In this document: positions 17,089 through 26,231 of the stretch, one piece after another
Numbering within the stretch: position 1 is the first letter of the stretch
Layout of the letters: the number at the start of each line of letters is the position of its first letter
NCBI RefSeq assembly: GCF_009811555.1
Contig: NZ_BLIN01000001.1
Span: 372,001-436,000 of the forward strand
Source of the DNA: Streptomyces caniferus
GTDB taxonomy: Bacteria; Actinomycetota; Actinomycetes; Streptomycetales; Streptomycetaceae
DNA length: 64,000 bases
Direction: 5' to 3'
Position numbers and translations under genes: made by a program
Notes under the pieces: model-generated
What the model saw: only the letters and a program-made list of their open reading frames with translations
What the model was told of the DNA's origin: nothing
Databases searched by the model: none

Positions 17089-17982
17089 TCAGCGGCGGTG
17101 ACGGGCCCGTCGCGGCCGCTCGTCGTCGCCCTCCGCCGCGGTCTCCGCCACGGCCTCGGACACCATGTCCGGGTAGAGGTCGCCGGCGACCCGGTCGAGC
17201 ACCTCGCGCTCGCCGCGGCGCCGCTCCTCCGCCTCCTTCTCGGCCTTCTCCTTCGCCTCCATCTCGGCGAAGACATCGATCGGGGCCGGTGCCTTCGCCA
17301 GGAACACCCACGTGAGGTAGACCGCGAGCAGGAAGGGCGGGATCTTCAGTGCGATCAGCACCCAGCCGAGCTGGGTGGTGTCCGCCCACCAGTACAGCGG
17401 GAAGAGGATCGCGCACTTGGCGAAGAGGATCAGCCCCCAGGCCCAGCTGGCCTTGGCGTACGCCTTCTTCCGGCCCGGGTTGCGGGTGCGCCAGGAGAGG
17501 TTCTCCTTGAACACCGGCCCCAGGATCAGCCCGATCAGCGGGACGCCCGCGAGCGTGGTGATCATGTACGCGAGGGCCAGTCCGAGGGTGTAGAGCATCC
17601 CCGGCAGGTAGAAGTCCTTGGCGTTGCCCGTCATCATCGCGAAGACCACGCCGAAGGCCACCCCGAAGACGCCGCTGAAGGCGTGCTTGACGGTGTCCTT
17701 GCGGACCAGGCGGACCGCTGCCAGCACCACCGATACGGCCAGCGCGGCGATCGCCGAGATGTGCAGGTCCTTGTTGATCGTGAAGATCGTCACGAACAGC
17801 AGGCCGGGGACCACGGTCTCCACCATGCCGCGGACCCCGCCGAACGCTTCGAACAGCGCCGCCTCGGTCACCTGTCTGTCGGCGGCTCCTGGGACGCCCG
17901 GCTCGGGCGGGGCGGGCGAGGGGCCTGCGGAGGCATCGGGGTCGGCATCCGCGTCAGTGGTCGGTCGGTCGTGAGACGTCAC
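17089..17982 (-). CDS. DUF3159 family membrane protein
   Basis: The 297-residue protein matches the actinobacterial DUF3159 family (M. tuberculosis Rv2693c). After an acidic, disordered N-terminus it has about six membrane helices between residues 55 and 235, with VTEAALFEAFGGVRGMVETVVP as the family signature. The C-terminus is a charged Glu/Lys/Arg stretch, probably helical and cytosolic. The GTG start has AGGAG six bases upstream, and the stop of the OB-fold gene is only three bases before it, so the two are translated from one message. The function is unknown. Its constant company with ceoBC hints at ion homeostasis, but nothing in the sequence proves it. Confidence 0.88.
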   Translation of the reverse strand: MTSHDRPTTDADADPDASAGPSPAPPEPGVPGAADRQVTEAALFEAFGGVRGMVETVVPGLLFVTIFTINKDLHISAIAALAVSVVLAAVRLVRKDTVKHAFSGVFGVAFGVVFAMMTGNAKDFYLPGMLYTLGLALAYMITTLAGVPLIGLILGPVFKENLSWRTRNPGRKKAYAKASWAWGLILFAKCAILFPLYWWADTTQLGWVLIALKIPPFLLAVYLTWVFLAKAPAPIDVFAEMEAKEKAEKEAEERRRGEREVLDRVAGDLYPDMVSEAVAETAAEGDDERPRRARHRR

Positions 17983-17985
17983 CGG

Positions 17986-18384
17986 CTACTCCTGTCCGAG
18001 CGGTCGGAGTTCGTACTTCGGATTGAAGAGCACCCGGCGTCCGTGGCTCAGCGAGACCCGGCCCGAGGCGATGAGCTTACGGCCCGGCTCGATCCCGACG
18101 ATGGAGCGGCGTCCGAGCCACACCACGTCGAGCGCCGCGGAGCCGTCGAACAGCTCCGCCTCGAGCGCGGGCACACCGGCGCGCGGCCGCAGCGTCACAT
18201 GCCGCAGGGTGCCGGTGACCTTCACTATCTGCCGGTCGTCACAGTCGCAGATACGGGTGCACCCCGCGTCCTGCGCATCCTGCTGCAGCTCGGCGGACTG
18301 CAGCTCCTCCTCGGAGGAGGACAGCCTGTCGAGCAGCCGGCGGAAGCGACCGGCCGGCTTCTCGGAACGGGTCCCAGCACTCAT
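17986..18384 (-). CDS. OB-fold nucleic-acid-binding domain protein
   Basis: The 132-residue protein is the counterpart of the small OB-fold protein found next to DUF3159 in actinobacteria (Rv2694c type). About residues 45-130 form a five-strand OB fold (VKVTGTLRHVTLRP, VPALEAELFDGSAALDVVWLGRR). Three cysteines and acidic residues (CTRICDCDD) precede it. The ATG at 18384 is chosen because an upstream extension reads as non-coding and this start has GGGG nearby. The pairing with a membrane protein three bases downstream is conserved, but the substrate is unknown. Confidence 0.82.
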   Translation of the reverse strand: MSAGTRSEKPAGRFRRLLDRLSSSEEELQSAELQQDAQDAGCTRICDCDDRQIVKVTGTLRHVTLRPRAGVPALEAELFDGSAALDVVWLGRRSIVGIEPGRKLIASGRVSLSHGRRVLFNPKYELRPLGQE

Positions 18385-18501
18385 AGCCCCAGCGTACCGG
18401 TGGCCAGGTCCCGGGATCACGGCCCGCATACGGACTTCGTACCCACCGCACAAAGCCGCGCCCCGCCGCGGGGGCCCGGATTCCGGTCCTGCGCCGCCGG
18501 G

Positions 18502-19185
18502 TCACTGCTCGAAGCGGTACCCCATCCCCGGCTCCGTGATGAAGTGCTTCGGGTGCGAGGGATCGCTCTCCAGCTTGCGGCGGAGCTGGGCCATGTACAC
18601 CCGCAGATAGTTGGTCTCGGTGCCGTACGAGGGGCCCCAGACCTCCTGGAGCAGCTGCTTCTGGCTGACCAGCCGGCCCGCGTTGCGGACCAGGACCTCC
18701 AGCAGATGCCACTCGGTGGGGGTCAGCCGGATGTCCCGGCCGCCGCGGTTGACCTTCTTCGCGGCGAGGTCGACGGAGAAACCTTCCGTCTCCACGATCA
18801 CCTCGGCGTCGGCGGGCCCGGTCGGCTCGGCCCTGCGCACCGCCGCCCGGAGCCGGGCCAGCAGCTCGTCCATGCCGAACGGCTTGGTGACGTAGTCGTC
18901 CGCCCCTGCGTCCAGCGCCTCCACCTTCTCGTCGGAGGTCTGCCGGGCGGAGAGCACCAGGATCGGCACCCGGGTCCAGCCCCGCAGCCCCTTGATCACC
19001 TCCACGCCGTCCATGTCCGGCAGACCGAGGTCGAGGACGACGACGTCGGGGTGGCGGGCGGCCGCGAGTTTGAGCGCGGTGGCTCCGTCGGGGGCCGCGT
19101 CGACCTCGTATTTGCGCGCCTTCAGGTTGATCACGAGGGCGCGGACGATCTGCGGCTCGTCATCGACCACAAGCACCCGGTTCAC
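18502..19185 (-). CDS. kdpE: KdpE, OmpR-type response regulator of the Kdp potassium pump
   Basis: The 227-residue protein has a receiver domain (acidic pair VVDDE, phosphoacceptor Asp in VVLDLGLPDMDG, switch Thr/Ser in ILVLSAR, Lys in VTKPFG) and a C-terminal winged-helix DNA-binding domain (LTPTEWHLLEVLVRN, GTETNYLRVYMAQLRRKLE). It should be phosphorylated by KdpD and activate kdpFABC when potassium is scarce. The GTG start has GAGGAG seven bases upstream and follows kdpD by 79 bases. It is unusual that the pump operon is not directly adjacent: an acetyltransferase gene and a pseudogene separate them. Confidence 0.93.
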   Translation of the reverse strand: MNRVLVVDDEPQIVRALVINLKARKYEVDAAPDGATALKLAAARHPDVVVLDLGLPDMDGVEVIKGLRGWTRVPILVLSARQTSDEKVEALDAGADDYVTKPFGMDELLARLRAAVRRAEPTGPADAEVIVETEGFSVDLAAKKVNRGGRDIRLTPTEWHLLEVLVRNAGRLVSQKQLLQEVWGPSYGTETNYLRVYMAQLRRKLESDPSHPKHFITEPGMGYRFEQ

Positions 19186-19264
19186 TGGCGTTCTCCTCGT
19201 GGTGTCGTCGCCCGGCGGGGCGAGCCCGCCGGGCGTGTGGTGAGGGTGGTCCGTGCGGCCCGGC

Positions 19265-21817
19265 TCATGTCGTGGCCTGGGCGGGAAGGTCGGGCCTGGC
19301 CGGCGGCCGGCCGGACGCCGCCCGGAGCGTGAGGACCATCGTCATACCGCCTCCGGGGGTGTCCTCGGCGGCGAGCGTGCCGCCCATCGCCTCCGCGAAT
19401 CCGCGCGCCACGGCCAGCCCGAGGCCCACACCGGCACCGCGCGGAGCGTCGCCGTAGCGCTGGAAGGGTTCGAAGATCCGGTCCTTGGCGCTGTCCGGCA
19501 CCCCCGGGCCGCGGTCGGCGACCCGCAGCTCCACCCGGTCGCCGAGCGCACTGGCCGAGACCAGTACCTGCGTCCCGTCGGGGCTGTACTTCACGGCGTT
19601 CTCCACCAGGTTGGCGACCGAGCGTTCCAGCAGCCCCGGGTCGACGGCCACGATCGGCAGCTCCTCGGGGATGTCGAGGGTGACGCTGCCCTCCGGGACG
19701 CCGCCGAGCGCCATCGGCACCACCTCGTCGAGGTCGATCTCGCGGATCAGCGGGGTGACCGTGCCGGTCTGCAGCCGGGACATGTCCAGGAGGTTGCCGA
19801 CCAGGTGGTCCAGGCGGTCGGCGCCCGCCTCGATGCCGGCCAGCAGCTCCGCCTCGTCCTCCTCGGACCAGGCGACGTCGTCGGAGCGCAGGGAGGTGAC
19901 GGAGGCCTTGATGCCGGCCAGCGGGGTCCGCAGATCGTGGCTGACCGCGGCCAGCAGCGCCGTCCTGATGCGGTTGCCCTCGGCCAGCTCACGGGCCCGC
20001 TCCGCCTCGCCCACCAGCCGCTGCCGGTCCAGTACGACGGCGGCCTGGGCGGCGAACGCGGCCAGCACCCGGCGGTCCTCCGCGGGCAGCACCCGGCCGG
20101 TCAGCGCCAGCGCCATGTGGTCGCCCACCGGCATGTCGACATCGGCGTCCTCGGGGCGCAGGAGCGGCTTGCCGTGGTCACTGCCGGCCCGGCCCGCGCA
20201 GGTCCACGGCTCGACGTCGCCGGCCCGCTCCAGCAGCGCCACCGTCTCCATGCCGAAGGTCTCCCGGACCCGCTCCAGCAGGGCGTCCAGGGTCGTCTCG
20301 CCGCGCAGCACGCTGCCCGCGAGGAACGAGAGGATCTCCGACTCGGCGCGCAGCCTGGCCGCCTGATGGGTGCGGCGGGCGGCGAGGTCCACCACGGAGG
20401 CGACCGAGACGGCCACCGCGAAGAAGATCACGATGGCGACGATGTTCTTGGGGTCGTCGACCGTGAGGGTGTGGGTGGGCGGCGTGAAGTAGAAGTTCAG
20501 CAGCAGCGAGCCGACCGCGGCGGACGCCAGGGCCGGCAGCTGCCCGCCGAGCAGCGCGGCGACGACCGTCAGGAAGAGGAAGAGCAGGACATCGTTGGCC
20601 AGTCCGGGGCCGTTCACCATGCCGGTCAGCAGCAGCGAGAGCAGGACCGGGCCGACGACGCCGACGAGCCAGCCGGCGATGATCCGGGTCCGTCCCAGCC
20701 GCGCGCCGCGCGCCACCGGCAGCCCCCGGCCCTTGGCGACCTCGTCGTGGGTGACGATGTGCACATCGAGGTCGGGGCCGGATTCGCGGGCGACGGTCGC
20801 CCCCACGCCCGGCCCGAAGATGTACTGCCAGGCCTTGCGGCGACTGGAGCCCAGCACGATCTGGGTGGCATTGACCCCGCGCGCGAACTCCAGCAGTGCG
20901 CTGGGTATGTCGTCCCCGATGACGTGGTGAAACGTACCGCCCAGGTCCTCCACCAGGGTCCGCTGGACGGCGAGTTCCTTGGGCGAGGCCGAGGTCAGCC
21001 CGTCGCTGCGGGCGATGTAGACGGCGAGCACCTCGCTGCCCGACCCCTTGGCCGCCATCCTCGCCGCTCGGCGGATCAGCGTACGGCCCTCCGGCCCGCC
21101 GGTCAGTCCGACGACGATGCGCTCGCGCGCCTGCCAGGTGGAACGGATCGAATGCTCCGCCCGGTACTCCTGCAGATACTCGTCCACCCGGTCGGCGACC
21201 CACAGCAGCGCCAGCTCGCGCAGCGCCGTGAGGTTGCCGGGCCGGAAGTAGTTGGACAGGGCGGCGTCCACCTTGTCGGGCTGGTAGATGTTGCCGTGCG
21301 CCATCCGACGGCGGATCGCCTGGGGCGACATGTCGACAAGCTCGATCTGGTCGGCCCTGCGCACGATCTCGTCGGGCACGGTCTCGCGCTGCCGCACACC
21401 CGTTATCGACTCGACGACATCCCCGAGTGACTCCAGGTGCTGGATGTTGACCGTCGAGATGACGTCGATCCCCGCTTCCAGCAGCTCCTCGATGTCCTGC
21501 CAGCGCTTGCCGTTGCGCGAACCGGGGACGTTGGTGTGTGCCAGCTCGTCGACCAGCGCCACGGCCGGATCGCGTTCCAGGACCGCGTCCACGTCCATTT
21601 CGGTGAATACGGTGTCGCGGTACTCCAACTCCCGGCGCTGGATCTGCTCCAGCCCGTGCAGCATGACCTCCGTACGGGGCCTGCCGTGATGCTCGACGAA
21701 CGCCACGACCACGTCCGTGCCCCGCTCCACGCGCCGGTGCGCCTCGGACAGCATCGCGTACGTCTTTCCGACGCCCGGTGCCGCGCCGAGGTATATCCGT
21801 AGCTTGCCGCGTGCCAT
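19265..21817 (-). CDS. kdpD: KdpD, potassium/osmotic sensor histidine kinase
   Basis: The 850-residue protein has the full KdpD layout. The cytosolic KdpD domain carries a Walker A motif at residues 11-19 (GAAPGVGKT) and Walker B near VALVDELAHTN. A universal-stress-like domain spans about residues 230-370 and four membrane helices about 385-485. A GAF-like segment, the dimerisation/His box AVSHDLRTPLAGIKA, and a C-terminal ATPase domain (NLVENAVKYSPDG, DRGPGVPD, GVGLGLAVARGF) follow. In other Gram-positives the stress-protein domain binds cyclic-di-AMP. Whether this one does is not visible. The ATG start has only GGGG as ribosome site. Confidence 0.94.
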   Translation of the reverse strand: MARGKLRIYLGAAPGVGKTYAMLSEAHRRVERGTDVVVAFVEHHGRPRTEVMLHGLEQIQRRELEYRDTVFTEMDVDAVLERDPAVALVDELAHTNVPGSRNGKRWQDIEELLEAGIDVISTVNIQHLESLGDVVESITGVRQRETVPDEIVRRADQIELVDMSPQAIRRRMAHGNIYQPDKVDAALSNYFRPGNLTALRELALLWVADRVDEYLQEYRAEHSIRSTWQARERIVVGLTGGPEGRTLIRRAARMAAKGSGSEVLAVYIARSDGLTSASPKELAVQRTLVEDLGGTFHHVIGDDIPSALLEFARGVNATQIVLGSSRRKAWQYIFGPGVGATVARESGPDLDVHIVTHDEVAKGRGLPVARGARLGRTRIIAGWLVGVVGPVLLSLLLTGMVNGPGLANDVLLFLFLTVVAALLGGQLPALASAAVGSLLLNFYFTPPTHTLTVDDPKNIVAIVIFFAVAVSVASVVDLAARRTHQAARLRAESEILSFLAGSVLRGETTLDALLERVRETFGMETVALLERAGDVEPWTCAGRAGSDHGKPLLRPEDADVDMPVGDHMALALTGRVLPAEDRRVLAAFAAQAAVVLDRQRLVGEAERARELAEGNRIRTALLAAVSHDLRTPLAGIKASVTSLRSDDVAWSEEDEAELLAGIEAGADRLDHLVGNLLDMSRLQTGTVTPLIREIDLDEVVPMALGGVPEGSVTLDIPEELPIVAVDPGLLERSVANLVENAVKYSPDGTQVLVSASALGDRVELRVADRGPGVPDSAKDRIFEPFQRYGDAPRGAGVGLGLAVARGFAEAMGGTLAAEDTPGGGMTMVLTLRAASGRPPARPDLPAQATT

Positions 21818-22098
21818 GGCCCCATTGTCTTACGTGAAAGCCGCCCCCACCGGGCTGAACCTGCTGCGACCCTACCGACCGGGCAAGGGCACAAAAGGTG
21901 CAGTCGGCGACTTGGCGTCCGGTCTTGACGCGACTCTGATACGGGCGGCGGGAGGGCCCGCGGCTGGGACCCAGGGGGTGGACGGGCACGCGGACGGGGC
22001 GCCGGCCCGGGGCCGGGCGGCGGGGCGGGCGCCGGACCGGGGCGGAGGCCGTCGACGGGGCGGACGGCGGGAAGCGGAGGGCGGGCAGGAGGTGAACC
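21818..22098. promoter_or_regulatory. Divergent region between kdpD and the acetyltransferase gene
   Basis: This 281-base spacer holds no gene. AT-richer sequence lies at 21826-21840 and around 21880-21945 (TCTTGACGCGACTCTGATAC). TTGACG is a possible -35 element for the rightward gene, but its -10 partner is not clear. Confidence 0.4.
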
Positions 22099-22716
22099 AT
22101 GGCCGGAAAAATGCCGTCGCCGGGCCACCGGCCGACTGCGACGATGACCCGCATGACCGAGGCACATCCGACGGCCTCCCGCACGCCCGACGTACGCATC
22201 GCCCACACCGCCGATCTGGACCCCGCCACCCTCAAGGCGGCCCGCGCCCTCCTCTACGACGTCTTCGACGACATGACCGCGGAGGACTGGGAGCACTCGC
22301 TCGGCGGTCTGCACGCCCTGGTCCACGAAGACGGCGAGCTGATCGGGCACGCGGCTGTGGTCCAGCGACGCCTGCTGCACGGCGGCCGGGCACTGCGCTG
22401 CGGTTACGTGGAGGGCGTCGCGGTCCGTGCGGACCGGCGCGGACGCGGACACGGCGCGGCCCTGATGGACGTCCTGGAACGCGTCGTGCGCGGCGGCTAC
22501 GACCTCGGCGCGCTCGGCGCCGCCGAAGAGGCCGCGCCCTTCTACGCCGCACGCGGCTGGCAGCTGTGGCGCGGACGCTCCTGGGCCCTCACTCCGGACG
22601 GCATCCGGCGCACCGCCGACGAGGACGGCTGCCTCTACGTCCTCCCTACCGCGGCCGCCCCTCTGCAGCTCGACACCGACCTCACCTGCGACTGGCGCGA
22701 CGGCGACCTCTGGTGA
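22099..22716 (+). CDS. Aminoglycoside 2'-N-acetyltransferase-like GNAT protein (AAC(2')-I family)
   Basis: The 205-residue protein aligns closely by eye with mycobacterial AAC(2')-I enzymes: HTADLD near the start, DWEHSLGGLHAL, HAAVVQRRLL, ALRCGYVEGVAVRADRRGRG (acetyl-CoA loop) and the C-terminal TCDWRDGDLW. These enzymes acetylate the 2'-amino group of aminoglycosides using acetyl-CoA, and in many actinobacteria they are chromosomal with an uncertain natural role. The ATG at 22099 is chosen because AGGAGGT sits five bases before it. Internal ATGs at 22144 and 22153 have no ribosome site. It stands alone on the plus strand between the two halves of the kdp region. Resistance activity is inference. 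Confidence 0.85.
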   Translation: MAGKMPSPGHRPTATMTRMTEAHPTASRTPDVRIAHTADLDPATLKAARALLYDVFDDMTAEDWEHSLGGLHALVHEDGELIGHAAVVQRRLLHGGRALRCGYVEGVAVRADRRGRGHGAALMDVLERVVRGGYDLGALGAAEEAAPFYAARGWQLWRGRSWALTPDGIRRTADEDGCLYVLPTAAAPLQLDTDLTCDWRDGDLW

Positions 22717-22824
22717 CGGGCCGGCGGGCCAGCCGGGAGTTCTTCGCCCGACCGCCCCCGGCCGGCCCCGCCCCCCGCCCGGCCCAGTCGCTCCGTACCG
22801 AACCCGGCCCGGATCAGTACCGCC

Positions 22825-23161
22825 TCAGCTCGGGTTCTCGGCGTGGGTCAATGTCTCGCGTTCGTCGGTGCAGCCGTGGTCGGGATCGGAGTACGAGCCG
22901 CATTCGACGATGGCGCGGGGCTTGGGCGTGCGCGCGAGCGAGCGAGGCGTAACGGCTCGCCATCATGGCGTCGAATGCGCTCTTCCAGGGCTGGGCCCCG
23001 GGGCTGACCTTGTTACGGGTGAAGTCGAGCTGGGCGGTGCCGACGAGTACGACGGGATGGGGGAAGGCGGCCGGCGCCGCGGTGGACGGGGCGCCGGCGA
23101 GCAGGCCTGCCGTCAGAGCGCCGAGCAGCGCGCCGACGACTAGGGTGAGCCTTCTGCGCAT
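22825..23161 (-). pseudogene. Broken secreted alginate-lyase-type gene (N-terminal remnant, frameshifted)
   Basis: The frame opens at 23161 with a clear Sec signal peptide (MRRRLTLVVGALLGALTAGL, then AAPAAFPHP) and continues HPVVLVGTAQLDFTRNKV and AFDAMMASRYASL. It then shifts near 22935-22946, where the tetranucleotide CTCG is tandemly repeated. Removing four bases restores PKPRAIVECGSYSDPDHGCTDERE, typical of the start of alginate-lyase-like/heparinase-type secreted enzymes. The reading then stops at 22825 after about 110 codons, whereas intact relatives have about 350-400 residues. There is no good ribosome site. The gene is therefore both frameshifted and 3'-truncated. Confidence 0.75.
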
Positions 23162-23367
23162 GGGGGGTGGGCGCCTTCCCGTCGAGATGCTCGATGAATG
23201 AGAGCCGTTCTCGTACATGAACGGCAGGCGCTGATATGAACACCTGCGATGACTGGCGAACGCAAGGGCAAGCCCTCGCACCGTCAAGACCTGGCGCCGG
23301 AGACCGAGAAATCAACCCCCGTGCGCCGATGGCCAGTTCAGGCCCCGAAGAGGCGGAACGCAAGAAG

Positions 23368-23405
23368 AGCGGCCCTTGGAGGAGAGGTCTCCTCCAAGGG
23401 CCGCT
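23368..23405. terminator. Terminator hairpin of the kdpFABC operon
   Basis: A perfect 17-bp stem (23368-23384 with 23389-23405) closes on the loop AGGT and lies 17 bases past the kdpC stop. On the leftward strand it is followed by CTTCTTG. Confidence 0.85.
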
Positions 23406-23421
23406 CGGGCACTCTGCGCGC

Positions 23422-24099
23422 TCAGCCCTTGCCCCCGCCGTGGACCAGATCCTTCAGCGCCGTGTTCAACTCCAGTACGTTGACGCGCGGTTCCCCCAGG
23501 AAACCGAGGGTGCGGGCGTCGGTGTGGCGCTCGACCAGCCGACGTACCGTGCCGCCGGGCAAGTGGTTCTCCCTGGCGACCCGGTCCGCCTGCAGCTCGG
23601 CGTACGCGGGCGAGATGTCCGGGTCGAGTCCGGAACCCGACGAGGTGACGGCGTCCGCCGGGACCTTCGCCTCGGGGACCCCGTACGTCTCGGAGACCCA
23701 CCGCTTGCGCTCCTTCACCGCCTTGGCGAGGTCGGTATTGGTGGCGCCCAGGTTGGAGGCGCCGGAGACCTGGAGGTCGTACCCGGTGTTGACGCCATTG
23801 GCCCGGTTGCTGCCCAGCCCCGCGGCGGGGCGCGGCTGGAAGAACCTCAGGTCCGGGACCGGGTTGCCCCTCTTGTCCTTGCCCTTGTCGTAGCGCTGGC
23901 CGATCAGCGACGAACCGACGACCTTGCCGTGGGAGCTCACCTCGGACCCGTTGGCCTTGCCGGGGAACGCCGCCTGCGCCACGCCGGTGACCACCAGCGG
24001 GTAGACGACCCCGCAGACCACGGTCAGGACGAGCAGGGCGCGCAGGCCCGCCCCGATCAACCGGGCGGTGTTGCGGACGGAGTTGTTCACGGTGGTCAC
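23422..24099 (-). CDS. kdpC: KdpC, potassium-transporting ATPase subunit C
   Basis: The 225-residue subunit has one N-terminal membrane helix (about residues 15-42) and an extracytoplasmic domain with family motifs: [34 protein letters not shown], and [11 protein letters not shown] near the C-terminus. KdpC stabilises the complex and helps potassium capture for KdpA. The GTG start overlaps the kdpB stop by four bases (GTGA). At 225 residues it is somewhat longer than the roughly 190-residue E. coli protein, as is usual in Streptomyces. Confidence 0.95.
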   Translation of the reverse strand: MTTVNNSVRNTARLIGAGLRALLVLTVVCGVVYPLVVTGVAQAAFPGKANGSEVSSHGKVVGSSLIGQRYDKGKDKRGNPVPDLRFFQPRPAAGLGSNRANGVNTGYDLQVSGASNLGATNTDLAKAVKERKRWVSETYGVPEAKVPADAVTSSGSGLDPDISPAYAELQADRVARENHLPGGTVRRLVERHTDARTLGFLGEPRVNVLELNTALKDLVHGGGKG

Positions 24100-26231
24100 C
24101 CGATTCCGGGGAGGAGAGTGAGGAGCAGGTCGATGAGCTTGATGCCGATGAACGGCGCGAGCAGACCGCCCAGTCCGTAGACGGCGAGGTTGCGGCGCAG
24201 CATCCGGTCGGCGCTGACCGGCCGGTACTGCACGCCCCTGAGGGCGAGCGGCACCAGCGCGACGATGATCAGCGCATTGAAGATGATCGCCGAGAGGATC
24301 GCGGAGTGCGGGCTGGACAGCCGCATGATGTTGAGCGTGTCCAGGCCGGGGTAGGCCACCGCGAACATCGCCGGGATGATGGCGAAGTACTTCGCGACGT
24401 CGTTGGCGATCGAGAAGGTCGTCAGTGCGCCGCGTGTGATCAGCAACTGTTTGCCGATCTCGACGATCTCGATGAGCTTCGTCGGATTGGAGTCCAGGTC
24501 CACCATGTTCCCGGCCTCCTTGGCGGCCGAGGTACCGGTGTTCATGGCCACGCCGACGTCCGCCTGTGCCAGCGCGGGTGCGTCGTTGGTGCCGTCGCCC
24601 GTCATTGCGACCAGCTTGCCGCCGGCCTGCTCCCGCTTGATGAGCGCCATCTTGTCCTCGGGCGTGGCCTCCGCGAGGAAGTCGTCCACCCCTGCCTCGT
24701 CGGCGATGGCCTTGGCCGTCAGCGGGTTGTCACCCGTGATCATGACGGTCTTGATGCCCATCTTGCGCAGTTCGACGAAGCGTTCGCGCATCCCGTCCTT
24801 GACGACATCCTTGAGGTGGATGACCCCCAGCACGCGGGGCCCGCTCGCGTCCTCCAGGGCGACCAGCAACGGAGTGCCGCCGGCCTGCGAGATGACGTCG
24901 GTGAGCTGCTGGGCGTCCTCGGCGACCGCGCCACCACGCTCCCTGACCCAGGCGATGACCGCACCTGACGCGCCCTTACGGATCTTGCGCCCTTCGACGT
25001 CCACCCCCGACATCCGGGTCTGGGCGGTGAACGGGATCCACTCCGCGCCCGTCAACTCACCCTGGTGGCGCTCGCGCAGCCCGTACTTCTCCTTGGCGAG
25101 GACGACGATGGAGCGCCCCTCGGGCGTCTCGTCGGCCAGCGAGGACAGCTGCGCGGCGTCCGCGACCTCGGCTTCGGTGGTGCCGCGTACGGGGACGAAC
25201 TCGGCTGCCTGCCGGTTGCCGAGGGTGATGGTGCCCGTCTTGTCGAGCAGCAATGTCGATACATCGCCTGCGGCTTCGACGGCGCGGCCGGACATGGCCA
25301 GGACGTTGCGCTGCACCAGACGGTCCATACCGGCGATGCCGATGGCCGAGAGCAGGGCACCGATCGTCGTCGGGATGAGGCAGACCAGCAGCGCCAGCAG
25401 GACGATCATGGTCTGTTCGGCGCCCGCGTAGACCGCGAAGGGCTGGAGGGTGACGACCGCCAGCAGGAAGACGATGGTCAGCGAGGCGAGCAGGATGTTG
25501 AGCGCGATCTCGTTGGGGGTCTTCTGCCGTGCGGCGCCCTCGACGAGGTTGATCATCCGGTCGATGAAGGTCTCGCCGGGCTTCGTCGTGATCTTGATGA
25601 CGATGCGGTCGGAGAGCACCTTCGTCCCGCCGGTCACGGCGGAGCGGTCACCTCCTGACTCGCGGATGACCGGAGCCGACTCCCCCGTGATGGCGGACTC
25701 GTCGACGGATGCCACTCCCTCGACGACATCGCCGTCACCGGGAATGACGTCACCGGCCTCGCACACGACAAGGTCCCCGATGCGCAGCTCGGTGCCGGGC
25801 ACCTGCTCCTCGCCGCTTGCGCTCAGCCGGCGCGCCACGGTGTCCGTCTTGGCCTTGCGCAGGGTGTCGGCCTGCGCCTTGCCGCGGCCCTCGGCGACCG
25901 CCTCGGCGAGATTCGCGAACAGGACGGTCAGCCACAGCCAGACGGCGATCGCCCAGCCGAACCAGTCGGCGGGATCCGTACAGGCGAAGAGCGTGGTCAG
26001 CACGGAGCCGACCTCGACCACGAACATCACGGGGGACTTGACCATCACCCGCGGGTCGAGTTTGCGTATCGCGTCCGGCAGGGACGTGACCAGTTGCCTG
26101 GGGTCGAAGAGACCACCGCCCACACGGCCGTCGCCGGGCTGGTGCCCATGGGGGACGTCCTGGTGCGGAGCACGGGTCGGAGTGGCGGTGGACATGGAGC
26201 CGGGCTCCTCCGGTTTCACAGGGACGGTCAT
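24096..26231 (-). CDS. kdpB: KdpB, P-type ATPase subunit of the potassium pump
   Basis: The 711-residue catalytic subunit hydrolyses ATP to drive potassium uptake through KdpA. Visible signatures are the actuator loop [14 protein letters not shown], the phosphorylation site DKTGT (Asp330), and the hinge [18 protein letters not shown]. About seven membrane helices are present, including the conserved [20 protein letters not shown]. The ATG at 26231 overlaps the kdpA stop in an ATGA. A longer in-frame reading upstream is only a shadow of kdpA. The first 45 residues are a charged, His-containing extension ahead of the first helix, longer than in E. coli. Confidence 0.96.
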   Translation of the reverse strand: MTVPVKPEEPGSMSTATPTRAPHQDVPHGHQPGDGRVGGGLFDPRQLVTSLPDAIRKLDPRVMVKSPVMFVVEVGSVLTTLFACTDPADWFGWAIAVWLWLTVLFANLAEAVAEGRGKAQADTLRKAKTDTVARRLSASGEEQVPGTELRIGDLVVCEAGDVIPGDGDVVEGVASVDESAITGESAPVIRESGGDRSAVTGGTKVLSDRIVIKITTKPGETFIDRMINLVEGAARQKTPNEIALNILLASLTIVFLLAVVTLQPFAVYAGAEQTMIVLLALLVCLIPTTIGALLSAIGIAGMDRLVQRNVLAMSGRAVEAAGDVSTLLLDKTGTITLGNRQAAEFVPVRGTTEAEVADAAQLSSLADETPEGRSIVVLAKEKYGLRERHQGELTGAEWIPFTAQTRMSGVDVEGRKIRKGASGAVIAWVRERGGAVAEDAQQLTDVISQAGGTPLLVALEDASGPRVLGVIHLKDVVKDGMRERFVELRKMGIKTVMITGDNPLTAKAIADEAGVDDFLAEATPEDKMALIKREQAGGKLVAMTGDGTNDAPALAQADVGVAMNTGTSAAKEAGNMVDLDSNPTKLIEIVEIGKQLLITRGALTTFSIANDVAKYFAIIPAMFAVAYPGLDTLNIMRLSSPHSAILSAIIFNALIIVALVPLALRGVQYRPVSADRMLRRNLAVYGLGGLLAPFIGIKLIDLLLTLLPGIG

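Noticed and set aside
22825..23363. Intact small secreted protein in one of the frames
   Set aside because: The signal-peptide frame and the downstream CGSYSDPDHGC-like segment are in different frames joined only by a four-base slip, so it is annotated as a pseudogene.
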